From positions 1 through 5,945 of the forward strand of contig JAKSDB010000122.1 in NCBI GenBank assembly GCA_022360415.1: 5,945 nucleotides of DNA. The letters run 5' to 3'. The position numbers and the translations under genes were made by a program. Positions 5,511 through 5,945 of the stretch are shown here, piece after piece (position 1 is the stretch's first letter; each line of letters begins with the position of its first letter). This DNA is from Chlorobiales bacterium (GTDB lineage Bacteria; Bacteroidota; Chlorobiia; Chlorobiales; Chlorobiaceae). The notes below the pieces were generated by a model. That model ran no database searches and was not told the DNA's origin. It worked only from the letters and a program-made list of their open reading frames with translations.

Positions 5511-5945
5511 ATGGATATACTGAACGATGCAATGAAAGCTCTGACAGATACCGTTTCAGGGTTCTGGCCCCAACCATCGGAAAAACCCGGTCTTGAAAAC
5601 GGAAAGCTGAGGCCATGCCCCGGAACGCCGAATTGTGTATGCAGTGAAAATTCCGACAGTCCGGGTCGGGTCGAGCCTGTTGCTTACGGGAAAATGGAGC
5701 ACGAAAAGGCTTGGACGCTCCTGAAAAAGGTGGTCGATGAGATGGGAGGAGCGGTACAGGATGAAGCGGAAAACTATCTCTGGACGACCTTTTCCGTTCC
5801 TCTTTTCGGGTTTGTCGATGATGTCGAGTTTCGTCTGGAAAAAACCGGCAATGTTATTCATGTGCGCTCAGCCTCGAGGCTGGGTTTTTCCGATCTCGGT
5901 GTCAACAGAAACCGCGTGGATGACATAAGGCGCAGGTTCGTTGCC
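5511..5945 (+). CDS. DUF1499-family protein, 5' part (runs off the window)
   Basis: The frame from the ATG at 5511 is open to the last base (145 codons) and has no stop in the window. The protein reads MDILNDAMKALTDTVSGFW at the start, then LRPCPGTPNCVCS at residues 33-45. GFVDDVEF follows at 100-107 and VRSASRLGFSDLGVNR at 118-133. These three blocks (L-x-P-C-P-x-x-P-N-C-V-x-S; G-F-x-D-D-x-E; R-S-x-S-R-x-G-x-x-D-x-G-x-N-R) are the hallmarks of DUF1499 (PF07386), a family without an assigned function. Family members are near 130-160 residues, so the end is probably just outside the window. No signal peptide or lipobox is evident. The gap to the FISUMP gene is 26 bases with no terminator, so the two are probably co-transcribed. 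The ribosome binding site is weak (GGAA about 10 bases upstream). Confidence 0.85.
   Translation, partial: MDILNDAMKALTDTVSGFWPQPSEKPGLENGKLRPCPGTPNCVCSENSDSPGRVEPVAYGKMEHEKAWTLLKKVVDEMGGAVQDEAENYLWTTFSVPLFGFVDDVEFRLEKTGNVIHVRSASRLGFSDLGVNRNRVDDIRRRFVA

Overview
The window is an ordinary-looking stretch of bacterial chromosome with roughly balanced base composition and tight gene packing. It holds seven protein-coding genes or gene ends. The gene content suggests a green sulfur bacterium (Chlorobiota: Chlorobium, Chlorobaculum or Prosthecochloris type) or a close relative. The clues are a menaquinone methyltransferase overlapping a stand-alone hisI, a diverged ferrochelatase-family protein, and a secreted FISUMP-domain protein. 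This assignment is inference from gene content and was not checked against any database. No tRNA, rRNA, CRISPR array, insertion sequence or phage gene was seen.

Layout. Bases 1-256 (+) are the 3' end of a LOG-family (TIGR00730-like) Rossmann-fold gene. It converges on a minus-strand pair, hisI (1433 to 1020) followed by menG/ubiE (1042 to 284), whose reading frames overlap by about 20 bases. A 134-base divergent intergenic region separates hisI from a plus-strand pair. That pair is a membrane-anchored HlyD/RND-type periplasmic adaptor (1568-2662) and a ferrochelatase-family protein (2663-3676), joined by TAA directly followed by ATG. A hairpin-containing gap follows, then an AEC-family (auxin efflux carrier-like) permease (3806-4702) that ends in a plausible rho-independent terminator. 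Next come a secreted FISUMP-domain protein with a strong ribosome binding site (4822-5484) and, 26 bases later, a DUF1499-family gene (from 5511) that runs off the window edge.

How the genes work together. HisI and MenG serve unrelated pathways (histidine; menaquinone) but look co-transcribed and translationally coupled. The adaptor and ferrochelatase-like genes are almost certainly co-transcribed. A link between tetrapyrrole metabolism and an export adaptor is a hypothesis only, because no transporter or outer-membrane channel gene lies next to the adaptor in this window. The last two genes are probably co-transcribed from a start downstream of the 4727-4746 terminator. I found no clear evidence of an undescribed system. 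The adaptor/ferrochelatase junction is the most worthwhile lead.
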